DNA of 64,000 nucleotides, taken from Phallus indusiatus. Taxonomy: Eukaryota; Basidiomycota; Agaricomycetes; Phallales; Phallaceae. Numbering within the stretch: the first letter of the stretch is position 1; the number at the start of each line of letters is the position of its first letter. Positions 20,426 to 30,877 of the stretch are shown in pieces. The notes under the pieces are model-generated. The model made no database searches. It was not told where the DNA came from and saw only the letters and a program-made list of their open reading frames with translations. The translations under genes and the position numbers were made by a program. The stretch lies in assembly GCA_027605045.1 (NCBI GenBank), contig JAQFWX010000084.1:62001-126000 (forward strand), written 5' to 3'.

Positions 20426-21125
20426 TGTCACGCCCGGCGTGCCCCGTGACCTTTTCTGGAAGGTTACGTAATTCATACTCACGGACCTATGGTTTTCCAT
20501 CAAAGTACGTACTGCGTACTTGCTCCGTACTTTCAGTACTTCATGCACAGCCCTCCGATCCGCCTTTATCTAACCTTGAGCGTATCCGCCCGATATTCCA
20601 ATTAACCAGGACTCGTCCGTCCCTGACTCTGCCTAATTATCTGTCCTAGTTACAACCATTCCTTTATTATCCATTTCCCCTTTCAGGATAGTATTTCCGT
20701 ACTCGTGTATTTAAACCCCAGTTTCATAGCTGGGAATCAGCAGTCAGAATATAGTATTAATTAGTTCTCCGTTCTTCTCTTCTATCTAATCCGTCTCCGT
20801 TCTTCCTCGTACTCTGCGTACTGTGTCTCGTACTTAGTTGCGGACTCGTGCGTAGTTATAAGTCCAGTTGTCGCCAGACGTCTTGGATATCTGAAGTCCC
20901 TTGTCGTACTTGACAGCGGACTTGTGCATACTAGTTACGTACTTCTCTCGTTCCCTGAAATCGAGGGATATCTGAAGTTGGACGAGTGGGCGCAGCATAT
21001 AAGCTGAAGCCAAGTCCCTCACACCCGTACTCTCCGTACTTTCTTTATACTCTCTCTATCCACATGCATGTGTTTCGTACTAGACCGGACTTTGCTGGGA
21101 TAGGTTCGGAACACGGTACCTGACA
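20426..21125 (+). mobile_element. Solo LTR, family A
   Basis: 700 bp, TGTCACGCCCGG ... ACCTGACA, with a perfect 5-bp duplication GTCAG (20421-20425 and 21126-21130). It keeps the TATTTAAA box and the CAGTCAGAATATA self-priming block at about 20741. It differs from the intact element's LTRs at scattered positions, so it comes from an older insertion that lost its interior by LTR recombination. Confidence 0.85.
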
Positions 21126-21319
21126 GTCAGTATCCATCAGATGGACCTCTGACACCGGATCAGGTGTGAGCAATTTTTGCAATATCTAATTTATTTGGTT
21201 TTGTGGAAATATGTCATGCCCTGCATAACCTGGAGTCCAAATCTGGACATCTGGTATACTTCCAATTTCGGAACAACAGACTTGACAAATTCAATGTCTG
21301 TACTTAGTTCCATATTTCC

Positions 21320-22330
21320 TAAGACTGTTCAAGGGTGTCATGATCCGATTCATGACATCACTTCCAGTAATGTTACATAATCCATGTCCAATCATTTACC
21401 GTTCATTTCCGTAATCTTATCATGCTTATGTCACTCACGATAAGACCTTCGCATTCAGTCATCCTAATCAACCTTGCAACTCGAATAGAGACGTACCCGT
21501 CTCCCTTAACTCCTGGAACACCCGCGGATAGGCCTTTCTAGAATATTCCACGCATGTTCCGGTTATGAGATCATAGATGATGAACGTAGGTCCATGTATG
21601 CACAGCTCTCATCCCTGCGCACCTCATGTTCATCACATGAGACATCATACCCTGCATATATTGATGTAACTTACGAATCTCATGACTTGTTTGTATTTCT
21701 CAAGTTCGGAATCTATTTTGAACTGAGCTAGAATTATTTATCTGACGTGTATATAAACCTTAGCATACACGTAGATAGTTCTTTAGACTTAATATCAAAC
21801 GTAGTTCGATATCTCTATAAACTCTCCTTTCTCTTATTCTATTCATCATTGAACGTCGAGATCGTTCCTCGAGACTTGCAGCGACGGAAGCCATCCGTCG
21901 TTGCCGAGAGTTACATCTTGAAGCTTTCTTCATTATCGTCGAGCTTGATATCATTCAATATGAGATACAGCTCGCGGCTCTCGAAGCTCGGAATGCACAT
22001 ATCAGAAACGTCCTTGACGAACTCGACGCTCGTGATGAATGTCAGGACAAATCCTGAAGAAGACTGTCGCGGCACAACCTCTTATAGGTTGAGGCCAAGT
22101 CCTGACTATCGTCAACCAACGGTGACGGTTAATAGTGTTATATTCAGTGACTAAAGTATATTACAGTATCTATAGCCGTTCCCGGATATCGGTACTTGAC
22201 AAAGGGTGGCACCCTAGAGTGCCTCGTGAGGTCTTTAGCCAATCAGAGGCTAAGAATTTTAAGGTTTATGGCTTCTGATTGGCTAATGACCTCATGAGAC
22301 ATCCTAGGGTGCCACCCTTGAACAGCCTTA
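21320..22330. mobile_element. hAT-like foldback MITE split by a solo LTR
   Basis: Termini TAAGACTGTTCAAGGG and CCCTTGAACAGCCTTA enclose a hairpin: GTGGCACCCTAGAG...AGCCAATCAGAGGC pairs with the later TCTGATTGGCT...CTAGGGTGCCAC. Without the LTR-C insertion at 21336-22201 and its 5-bp duplication the element is ~140 bp. Possible 8-bp duplications are ATATTTCC/GTACTTCC (6 of 8 match). The terminus matches the TAAGGCTGTTCA element at 29502. Confidence 0.6.
21336..22201 (+). mobile_element. Solo LTR, family C (866 bp)
   Basis: TGTCATGATCCG ... GGTACTTGACA with a perfect 5-bp duplication AAGGG (21331-21335 and 22202-22206). A TATATAAACC promoter-like motif lies near 21752. A second 866-bp copy is at 31708-32573 in the opposite orientation. 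The open frame at 21747-22154 lies wholly inside the LTR and, lacking domains, is not called as a gene. Confidence 0.85.
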
Positions 22331-22735
22331 GTACTTCCTTCCATACCTAAAGGTACTTTCTTTTGTCACCTCACTACAAGGGACGAGAAGTCCCATTCAT
22401 TTGATTCACATCTCCGCTCACTTCTTTCATGTGTTATGCCCATGTAACACCTTGCTTCAGTGGAGCTCTGCTCATTCCTTTTCCATACCTCGCTTATATT
22501 CTTTTGTTCCCTGTTCCGAACCATTTCCTTTTCCATCCTTGTTATCTTGTTGTAACTCATTTCAGGTCTCTATTTAGTTTCATAGCTATTTAAAGATCAA
22601 GCTCCTGTAACTACTTCTCCAGTTCTGATATAGATCTTATTCCACCCACTCTCTCACACATTTCATATCTTGATCCAATCTTATCTCAGATCCTTTGTCA
22701 TTGTTGACGATGTTCTCGAACATCATTAGCAACTG
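22331..22735. other. Unassigned sequence
   Basis: No domain, RNA or repeat boundary recognised between the foldback MITE and the nested LTR complex. Confidence 0.4.
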
Positions 22736-22814
22736 TCAGGGTACACTACTGCTTTGTCAAGTGCCGTGTTCTGAGCCTATTCCAGTAAAGTCCAGTCTAG
22801 TACGAAACACGTGC

Positions 22815-25124
22815 TGTCGCGCACCAAAATCTTCCTAATTGGGGAAGGTTCTTTTTTTGTTCAAAGTGGAGTTCTAATCATCCAGAAATCCCATATCGAC
22901 AACATCACAGCCTCAAAAATTCAAAACAATAAAATGACTACGTTTTTGTTCCATTACTCATCATCAGTCTCCTTACCAATTCCAAATTCCTCTACCAAAT
23001 CACTAATTCTTTCTGATAATGAATCTATGTCTCCTTTTTGCTATTCGCCTTCCAGTCCCAGGACATACGATTTGGATCTTTTTACAACTTTGTATATCTA
23101 TAGTTCCCAATATGCAAGCCTCGACCTCGATCGGGACACACACTTACTGAAGGAACCTTCACCTATCGTTATCCGTCAGTGCAGAAGTTCGGATCTGGTT
23201 CACCCCGGGATCATGTTTGGAGAGAAAGTTTATATCGAGGAGTAATTAAACTGGTTTACAGTTGTTAACATATATTTGACACCAGAATCAGCAAAACGAG
23301 ACTTGTATTGAATATGGTTAGCAACTCAAGAAGGATTCAAGTTCACGATTTTAGTACTGGATGTGCCAAGTCGATGGGTAATCATGAAGGACATGAGTAT
23401 GCAAAAACTTAGCCCTTCCAGACCCACGAATCCTATCCCAGAAGACACCCCACCATCACGATTCTCCCCTTTATCATTCGACACTTCTCCAATGCAGTCC
23501 TCCCCTAACCTTCCCAGTCCCTCTTCTCCCACCAAACGATCCTTCCGAAAGATCCGACGAGCTTGTTCCAATCTTTTTGGACGAATTTAAAACAATAAAG
23601 ATAGCATACGAGGCAAAAACAATCAGATCCACTTACTTTTCTTCTTCCTTCTCGTACAGTCCCCTTAGCACTTCTTTCATCTTGTTATCCCACTATGTCT
23701 TACAACAATGAAAACTCACAAAACTCTACTCCTTATTTACAACTTCCCTTCTTCCCCTTTATATTCCGTTCTTCTCTCCGAACCGGACCAAATCCAGGCT
23801 TTCTCACCATTATCCGTGTCTACAACACACTCGTTCCCGAAATCAACATTGATCCTAATACCATACTCCCCACGACACCACCCCCTGCGATGGAAGTAAC
23901 CGTTCCATATGATGATCTAGAACTAGGATACCCACAAGCCTTAACTCTATACGAACGAACTAACATCAATGTCATGCATGAGTCATATGAGTTTGTCGGG
24001 TTCCTAATTGCTCAACGGGATGGAATAGTCATATGGAGATTAGTTTTTCGTCATTGGTTACAGTTCTTATTTGTTGATGTCCCTTTTTCTGCCATGCCAC
24101 CTCCCCCAGACTTTTCTGAAGCTCGTACACACCCTTTACCCACTTATCAAGAAGTGGAAAGCGATCTATTCGAAGATCTGAGGCGACCATCAATTCCTAG
24201 TCCTACCATCATTCTTCCACTGCCACGGAGAAGCTGATCCCAGCAGCTGGGGCCAGATCAGTTAAAAGAATAAGATGGAAAAGTATGGTACAGGATAGAG
24301 GCAGCATGGGAAGTGCCAGGTGTTGAGTCAGGCAAGGGCTGTGTCTCAAGCCAGTTTTGTTCTCCCTAATTGATCTCCTTCTGTTTTCTTTTGTTCTCCT
24401 GTTTTGGTTTCATCAATTTCTCCTATCTATGTTTGTAATTCTATTTGTTGTAATTGTATCCCCTTCATTCTCTCGCGATCCCCTATCTTCCATATTTCTT
24501 TTGTTCTTTGTTTCTTCCTGTTTGTTATCCCGGTGAACGATGAGTGATCGTCTCACCAATGCTATGTACTCTGAAAGGTATAAATACTGCATGTAAATAC
24601 TTGTAACAGCAGTAATCTACCAAACAGGTTGTCTCACAGTTAAGTTCAGTCAAGTCAAGTTTAAGTCAAGCTCAAGTCTAGTGTTTCGTCTCACGTCTAT
24701 TTCTATGCTCACATCTTTATCTTTGGAATACTCTGAGTGAGGTCTCGGAGTCTAAACTAGCGATTTTATTTTCAGTTTATCGCAATCACTAACTCACTTA
24801 AGGATAACAGTCATCATTGTTTGCAGGTCCTCATTTCTAGTCGCATTTCAAGCTCATTGCCGACTCTCAGTTCATTCCCTCACTTGTACACTTGCATACG
24901 ACATCTCTTAGTCGTTGCATTTGTTGTTTGTGTTTTGTTTGTATTGGTTCCACATCAGCGCATACATACTGCTCCCCATCCACACATCCTCTCTTCACCT
25001 TCTATCCGAAACCAGCACCAGGACCCACTCCACGGTAGACTAACGACCTCATAAATAAATATTTTCGTAGTTTTTTCCGATCATTATAGCCGATACATTT
25101 AGCTATTCACATCGGATCGTTACA
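22815..25124 (+). mobile_element. LTR-B, 2.31-kb LTR-like insertion with open frames
   Basis: Begins TGTCGCGCACC and ends GATCGTTACA inside LTR-A; the flanks GTGC/GCGC are a possible decayed 4-bp duplication. A GGTATAAATACTGC promoter-like motif lies at about 24578, ~540 bp before the end, as expected if the upstream 1.7 kb is U3. Partial copies of the R/U5 part occur at 287-667 and 25869-26720. The U3 part contains open frames of 144, 75 and 180 codons. The size is large for an LTR, so a non-autonomous or cargo-bearing element is the alternative. Confidence 0.6.
23695..24237 (+). CDS. Hypothetical protein inside LTR-B
   Basis: 180 codons from an ATG. No known domain. The sequence has a hydrophobic, aromatic middle (IVIWRLVFRHWLQFLFVDV, ~residues 110-128, possibly membrane-associated) and a Pro-rich C-terminus with THPLPTYQEVE. 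A fragment of another LTR-B copy (minus strand near 26900) encodes a comparable APLPEYEEHE stretch, hinting at protein-level constraint, though that copy is broken. A companion frame at 23363-23590 encodes a short Ser/Pro/Arg-rich peptide. Whether any of these is translated is unknown. Confidence 0.3.
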   Translation: MSYNNENSQNSTPYLQLPFFPFIFRSSLRTGPNPGFLTIIRVYNTLVPEINIDPNTILPTTPPPAMEVTVPYDDLELGYPQALTLYERTNINVMHESYEFVGFLIAQRDGIVIWRLVFRHWLQFLFVDVPFSAMPPPPDFSEARTHPLPTYQEVESDLFEDLRRPSIPSPTIILPLPRRS

Positions 25125-25868
25125 GCGCGTGTGGATAGAGAGAGTACAGAGAGTATGGGTGTGAGGGACTTGGCTTCAGCTTGTATGCTGCGCCCACTTG
25201 CCCAACTTCAGATATCCCTCAATTTCAGAGAACAAGAGAAGTACGTAGCTAGTACACACAAGTCCGACAACAAACTTAGATTGTCCAAGAGGTCTTGACG
25301 ACAACTGGGACTTGAACTACGTGCAAGTCCACAACTAAGTACGAGACGAGCACGCAGAGTATGGAAAAGAACAGAGATGGAACAGATAAGAGAGAAGAAT
25401 AGATTATATTCTGACTGCGGGATCCCAGCTATGAAACTGGGACTTAAATACAGGAGTATGAGTTAGCTATACTAAAAGGAGAAACGGATAAGAAAGGAAT
25501 GGTGGTCTCTAGGATGGATTGAATGGGCAGGGTCCGGATTAACCGAACCCCTGGTTAGTCAGGAGGTTGAGCAGACAAACCCCATTTAGAAATTGACAGG
25601 TCGGAGGGCTGTGCATAGAGTACGGAAGAGTGCGGGGCTAAGTACGAACCTCATACTTAGTCAAAGCCTGGGAATTCGGAGTATGGATTACATAAGACTT
25701 CGGAATGGGTCACGGGGCATGCCGGGCGTGACATGCTTCCCCTCATTTTTCCTTATTTATTATCATTGACATATATTCATTTCTATTTTCATATTTCCTG
25801 TACATTATTATTATCCTCCGTTTATTTCTTCTGTCTCTATTCCACTTCTCTACTTACATGCATTGTGC

Positions 25869-26720
25869 TGTAATGATCCAAAGTATATAGCTATGTGTGT
25901 CAGCTATAAATGATCGGAAAACTATGAAGATATTTATTTATGAGGTCCTTAGTCTACCGTGGAGCAGGTCCTGGTGATTTCGGATAGAGAGTGTGTGAGT
26001 GAATGAATGAAGGGGAAGTGAGAATGTAGTATGTATGTGCTGATATCAAACCAATACAAATAAACACTAACACCAACTGTGGGAAGGGGGGGGGGACTGA
26101 AAAACGGAGGACCTGCAATCAATGATGACTGTTATCCTTATGCAAGTTAGTAATGCAATAAACTGAAAATAAAATCGCTAGTTTAGACTCTGAGACCTCA
26201 CTCAAAGTTAATCCACAGGTAAAGATGTGAGTGTAAAAATAGATGTGAGATGAAACACTAGACTTGAGTTTGACTTAAACTTGACTTGACTGAACTCAAC
26301 TGTGAGACAACTCGTCTAGTAGAATTGCTGCTGTTACAAGTATTTACATACAGTATTTATACCTTTCAGAGTACATAGCATTGGTGAGACGATCACTCAT
26401 CATTCACTAGGACAACAAACAAAAAGAAATAATAGGACCAAAAGGGAAAATGGGGGAATAGGGGAATCGCGAGAGAAAGAAGGGAGATACAATTACAACA
26501 AAAAGAAGAGATTTTATATCGACAGGAGAAATGATGGCGGGAAAATCAAGAACAGAAAACAAACAAACAAAAGAAACACAAAAGAGAGATCGATAGGAAA
26601 AGAAGGAACTAACTCATAACACAGCCTTGCCATAATCAATACCTGGCACTTCCCATGCTGCCTCTACCTTGAACCATACCACCATCCTCTTATTCTTCCT
26701 ACTGATCAGGTATCTGTCGA
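25869..26720 (-). repeat. LTR-B fragment
   Basis: On the minus strand this follows the 3' part of LTR-B from the GCACTTCCCATGCTGCCTCT block to the terminal GGATCATTACA. It includes the promoter-like region and a G-rich run near 26088. Similarity may continue weakly to about 26950. Confidence 0.6.
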
Positions 26721-27094
26721 TGGATCCATCGAGTTCTTAGAGTACCCTTGGCTTCTATCAAAAGGAAGGGATCGCGATCTTGACTGATAAGTACTATTCT
26801 TCTCCTCTTATTCTAATCTCCTGTATTGTCTAGGTATTGGGTTGACTATCATGGGACGCATGTGATTTTGATTTCGGTGTAGTCAAGGAGCATCAGGTAT
26901 AAGCTCTTCATGTTCTTCATATTCGGGCAAAGGAGCAGTGTTGATATGGAGGGGGTTCAGAGAAGACATTGAAAGGGGTATCTAAGAAAAGGACATAATT
27001 GTGGAACAAGGCAGCACGATAGAAGATAAGATGCCAAATTAAGATTCCAGGACAATGAGATACAAGGGCCCCAATCAAAGTATACATATGAAGC
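26721..27094. other. Diverged LTR-B U3 sequence
   Basis: No gene. The minus strand encodes a short peptide with APLPEYEEHE, like the C-terminus of the open frame at 23695-24237, so this is probably the decayed U3 of the same LTR-B copy. Confidence 0.35.
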
Positions 27095-27338
27095 TGTTAG
27101 AATATGATCTGTACATCTCTCTAAGTAGATTAGATTATACCAGCGCTATGGGCGCCTAATAGGCGCCCAGATGCGGTATAGGTAAGCCTGGAGTGATGGG
27201 AATACTCTTTATACAGAGTATTCACCATCTGTCTCCAGGTATGTTCATAATTCATGAAATAATATATACAGAGTATTCACCATCTGTCTCCAGTGTTGTT
27301 AAGGTTAATATAACATCGTCTCTATACCAATTTTAATA
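27095..27338 (+). mobile_element. Small LTR-like element, 244 bp
   Basis: TGTTAGAATATGATC ... CCAATTTTAATA with a perfect 5-bp duplication GAAGC (27090-27094 and 27339-27343). It has the same length and internal hairpins as the copy at 4803. Confidence 0.7.
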
Positions 27339-27536
27339 GAAGCTTGCATAATATGAATATGAATGCATTCGTTTACTTTGATTTCATCAGATAGCTTCAG
27401 ATCATTATAAAAATACTGAAAATCAAGCACTGGATTGTAGTGTCGTGACTATGGATCATCTTCTTCTACTTCTACTTCATTGCTTTTCAATTGATATTTG
27501 TGAACCACAGTTTGAAATTTGCCATGTAGTCTATAT

Positions 27537-27831
27537 TGTAACAGTTTTTATCAGACCACAGGGAGGTCTGATAAAGGGTTTTCTTATTTTCCCACAAGTG
27601 CACAGAATTTCTGTCTATTGCTCAGTTAGGCTAATAGGGAATTACATGCAGTAGTAGTAGGAAAGATTAAGATTAACTAATGTAACTACTGGTCACACCG
27701 CTGTAAGGGTGTGACGGACACTTAAGCATCACGCTGTGATGCGCAACTACTACTGCTGCAGTGCCTTTGGCACTGCATGGGCACTTAATAGGCCCCAGGA
27801 GGGCCCATTCCTATATCCCAAATCTGTTACA
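27537..27831. mobile_element. TIR element TGTAACAG...CTGTTACA, 295 bp
   Basis: Ends TGTAACAG/CTGTTACA; flanks TATAT on both sides are a possible 5-bp duplication, although simple in sequence. A TTTATCAGAC hairpin lies at one end. The body has short palindromes (GTGCCTTTGGCAC, GGGCCTCCTGGGGCC-like). A second copy at 29385-30659 is interrupted by two MITEs, and this copy shows the uninterrupted sequence. Confidence 0.6.
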
Positions 27832-28852
27832 TATATGGAGTGTTGTCAAAGGATGTTTGGAGCGAAGAGGAAAGAGGAAACTATATTATAATAGAAAATA
27901 AAGAGATTTATATACAACGAAACTGTTAATCCGCTGAGTCTAAAAACCTCCTTTGAAGGAAAAACTAACTCAGCGACATTTATTAGTAAGCATTAGTGTC
28001 TAACATGGAGGAGGTGAATTAAGGTTGGGATAATAAGGAATAGAGATGATGGGGAGAGCATGATAACCAAAGGGTTGGATGAACATAATGGATAAAGGGA
28101 AGGTTAAGAGTTGAAAAAGAGAATTAAAGCTCTGAAACAGGAAGAATGTTTTTGGTAAAATGAAAGGTGCGAAACTTCTCCAGAATCATTATTCTTTTAC
28201 TCCTTATTGTTCTCCAAAATTTTTTTTGATCAGGCTTGTTCTAGGAAACCAGAACAAACACATCAATGTCAGGATACGTGCTAGGATCCTTAGGGCTAAT
28301 CTAGTATACTGTGCATATAGTATAGATGTATATGCTGACCCACGCGTTATCATATCCATCGTACAGTACCCAGTATGCCGGTCCATATCATCCTCTCATA
28401 TTCTCCCGTACTTCCACCATTTCTCCATATGCTTCTATTCTGTCACCATCTTCCTCTTTCTCATGTTCTCTTATTCACCATCGACTACCTCCTTTCCTAT
28501 TAGTAGATATAGCACCTGACTGTTATTGGTAGAGATAATGTACTCATGTATATATATACACCTGTGCGTGCAAGAGTAGTTCCTTGCACTATTATAGATT
28601 GGACTACTGGGTTATACTCCGTCTGATCCTTAAGCTAACTACTGAATGATTGTACCCTTACAGTCAAAGTGTGTGAAGGGTTTGCTGATATTGGAGAGGT
28701 CGTATGGTCATTTTGGAAGAAGTAAGGGATTGAGGGGGTGAAGGATCATGAAATGAAGAGTTTGGAGATTCTTTAGGGATAGGATTGGGCGATCGATAAA
28801 ATCCTATGGCAGGTTGATGATTACATGCTATTAGGATCCATTGGCTGGGAAC
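27832..28852. other. Unassigned sequence
   Basis: Open frames up to 119 codons (28160-28519) without recognisable domains. No defined repeat ends were found. Confidence 0.4.
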
Positions 28853-29330
28853 TAGTGTGGTCACAGTTTGGTTCAGCCTGGTTTTTTGACACTTTTTGCC
28901 GAACCGAAAACTGAACCAAACTGTTTTACATTGGTTTGGTTCAGTTCAGTTTTTATTGGTTTGGTTCAGTAATTCAAACCAGTTCATAATAGTACCTGAA
29001 ATTTTCTAGATTTCAACGAATTTAGATGATTTTGGATGGTTTTTTTTTTGCTTATGTAACACGAGCGCCTATTTAAGCACCCAACTTATCTTATAGATAT
29101 TCGAAAAAGTATTTATGACATATTTTTTTATTCCCAGTTTGAGCAATTTTTGAGCTCTCTAGAGCCAAAATAAAATAAAAAATCACAACAAAATTCACCA
29201 TTTTGACTCAGTTATATAGCAATATGTGACTCGGTTTCTGAACCGGTTCAAAATGGTTCCTATTGGTTTGGCAATTTTTCAAAAATTTCCGAACCGTGAA
29301 CCGAACCGTTTGAAAGACTGAACTGAACTC
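28853..29330. mobile_element. hAT-like MITE (TAGTGTGG family), right end lost
   Basis: Starts TAGTGTGGTCACAG, close to the element at 5402. GGTTCG-type arm words are often changed to GGTTTG or GGTTCA. The shared core is present (GCACCCAACTTATCTTATAG; GAGCTCTCTAGAGCC). The right terminus is missing at about 29330. Many differences from the 5402 copy are C-to-T or G-to-A. Confidence 0.6.
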
Positions 29331-29501
29331 ATCAGTGATCTGGGTTTGCAACTTCGGCAATCCTGGATGACTTGGCGCGGTCTGGGAGTTTCAGCTGTGA
29401 TGCTTAAGCGCCCATCACACCCTTATAGCGGTGTGACTGGTAGTTACATTAGTTAATTTTAATCTTTCCTACTACTACTGCATGTAATTCCCTATTAGCC
29501 T

Positions 29502-30206
29502 TAAGGCTGTTCATGGGTGCCAACCCGCGGGTTTGGGTACCTGTTTTCGGATACCCTTGGTTACTCAGACCCAGACCCGCACCCTCGTGGGTTTTTCCCA
29601 CGGGTACCCGTGCTTTTAAAAGCCAAACCCGCACCCTAGGGTTTTACCCGAGGGTCTACTCAAATATGCAGGTACCCACGGGTACCTGTGGGTAAGTACC
29701 TAGCACCCACTTATGTAAACAAAAATTGAAAATGTAGATATCAAAAAATTATCTAATACATTTTTTTCCATTTTGGATTTGGAGCAAAATTGAGCTTTCT
29801 AGAGCAAAAATAAAAAATTTGCACAAATGCCTCGATAATTGCTTTGGGCGTCTATCGCTTAAGTGGGCGCTTATGTAAGCTAAAATCGAAAATGTAGGAA
29901 AAAATAAAATATTTAGTACATTTTTTTCCTTTTTTGATTTGGAGCAAAATTAAGCTCTCTAGAAGCAAAATAAAAAATTTGCACAAATGCCTCCTCTAGT
30001 TCAAAAATAAAACCTGGGTACCTGCGGGTACCTGCAAAAAATTCAAGGCTGAAACCCGCACCCTTGCATTTTTACAGAAGTCCATACCTGCACCCTCGGG
30101 TTTTAAGCGAAATTAAACCCGCGGGTTTGGGTACCCGAACCTGCGGGTTTTGTGACGGGTACCTGTCACGGGTACCCGGGTATAGCCATACCCGTGAACA
30201 GCCTTA
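29502..30206. mobile_element. hAT-like MITE with GGGTACCC-type arms, 705 bp
   Basis: Termini TAAGGCTGTTCATGGGT / ACCCGTGAACAGCCTTA and a perfect 8-bp duplication ATTAGCCT (29494-29501 and 30207-30214). The arms consist of GGGTACCC, ACCCGCGGGT and CCCACGGGTACC words. The centre has two tandem copies of the shared core (CTTATGTAA ... TCTAGAGCAAAAATAAAAAA-type). No coding sequence. Confidence 0.8.
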
Positions 30207-30235
30207 ATTAGCCTAATTGAGTAATAGACAGGAAT

Positions 30236-30580
30236 TAAGGGTGTTCACGATTCTAGATCCAGGTCTTATGGATCTAGGTCAACAGGTTTTAAAGTCTCCA
30301 AAATTGAAACCTGGATCCTTACAGGTCAGATCTTCACAAATCCGGTTCTAGGTCTTCACAGATCTTGACCTGTTGATCTATAGACAAATCTTAGCTCTCA
30401 TCAAGTTTAAATAGGTTTTGAGACAGTTTAAATTTTCAAAACTTTTCAAAACCCAGACCTGGATCCTTATAGGTCGGATCTTTCACGGATCCATAGTCTC
30501 ATGGATCTGTGTTTTACGGATCCGATCACGGATAAGATCTGTTGACCTGTGCATGGGACCTGGAATCGTAAACACCCTTA
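30236..30580. mobile_element. hAT-like MITE with GGATCC-type arms, 345 bp
   Basis: Termini TAAGGGTGTTCACGATTC / GAATCGTAAACACCCTTA and a perfect 8-bp duplication ACAGGAAT (30228-30235 and 30581-30588). The arms are built from GGATCC, AGATCT and AGATCCAGGTC words. The shared AT-rich core is absent from this family. No coding sequence. Confidence 0.8.
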
Positions 30581-30659
30581 ACAGGAATTCTGTGCACTTG
30601 TGGGAAAAATAAGAAAAGCCCTTTATCAGACTCCCCATGGTCTGATAAAAACTGTTACA

Positions 30660-30877
30660 GGTGTCAAATGAGCTGGAAGTGAGTTGTTCAGGAAGATAGG
30701 ATTTGAATGTCCGCTTTTAGGCAAGCAATCCAAATTACCAAAAAGGGAAGATTTTGGTGCGTGACAGTGTGCTTGTACCCAGCATGATGTGAAATAGAGA
30801 CAGAAGGAATGAATGGGAGGTAAATGTAAAATATGGAAATGATAAATGGAATAGACATAAAGTGATGCCGATGATAA
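30660..30877. repeat. Mixed repeat fragments
   Basis: Includes an inverted TGTCACGCACCAAAATCTTCC end at about 30742-30765 resembling the first 20 bases of LTR-B. This is followed by a minus-strand TGTCAGGG-family T-rich arm that stops at 30877 where the next element begins. Confidence 0.4.

Larger units (their letters stand above)
22755..25733 (-). mobile_element. Solo LTR, family A, interrupted
   Basis: Inverted LTR-A whose U5 end (22755-22814) and the rest (25125-25733) are separated by 2.31 kb of LTR-B. The outer 5-bp duplication is perfect: TGCTT at 22750-22754 and 25734-25738. The self-priming block is conserved near 25407 (inverted). Confidence 0.8.
22736..25868. mobile_element. TGTCAGGG repeat split by nested LTRs
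   Basis: The repeat arm starts at about 22736 (TGTCAGGGTACACTAC) and resumes after 25734 (CCCTCATTTTTCCTTATT), with the family-A LTR and its TGCTT duplication between the halves. The outermost layer of a three-level nest. Confidence 0.55.
29385..30659. mobile_element. TGTAACAG element carrying two nested MITEs
   Basis: Inverted relative of 27537-27831: the TACTACTACTGCATGTAATT block, the ATTCTGTGCACTTGTGG block and the terminal hairpin ending CTGTTACA are shared. It is interrupted at 29502-30206 and 30236-30580. Its far (left) end is truncated near 29385. Confidence 0.6.

Noticed and set aside
21747..22154. 135-codon open frame within solo LTR-C
   Set aside because: The second LTR-C copy has the frame only partly open (78 codons) and no domain is present; more likely chance.
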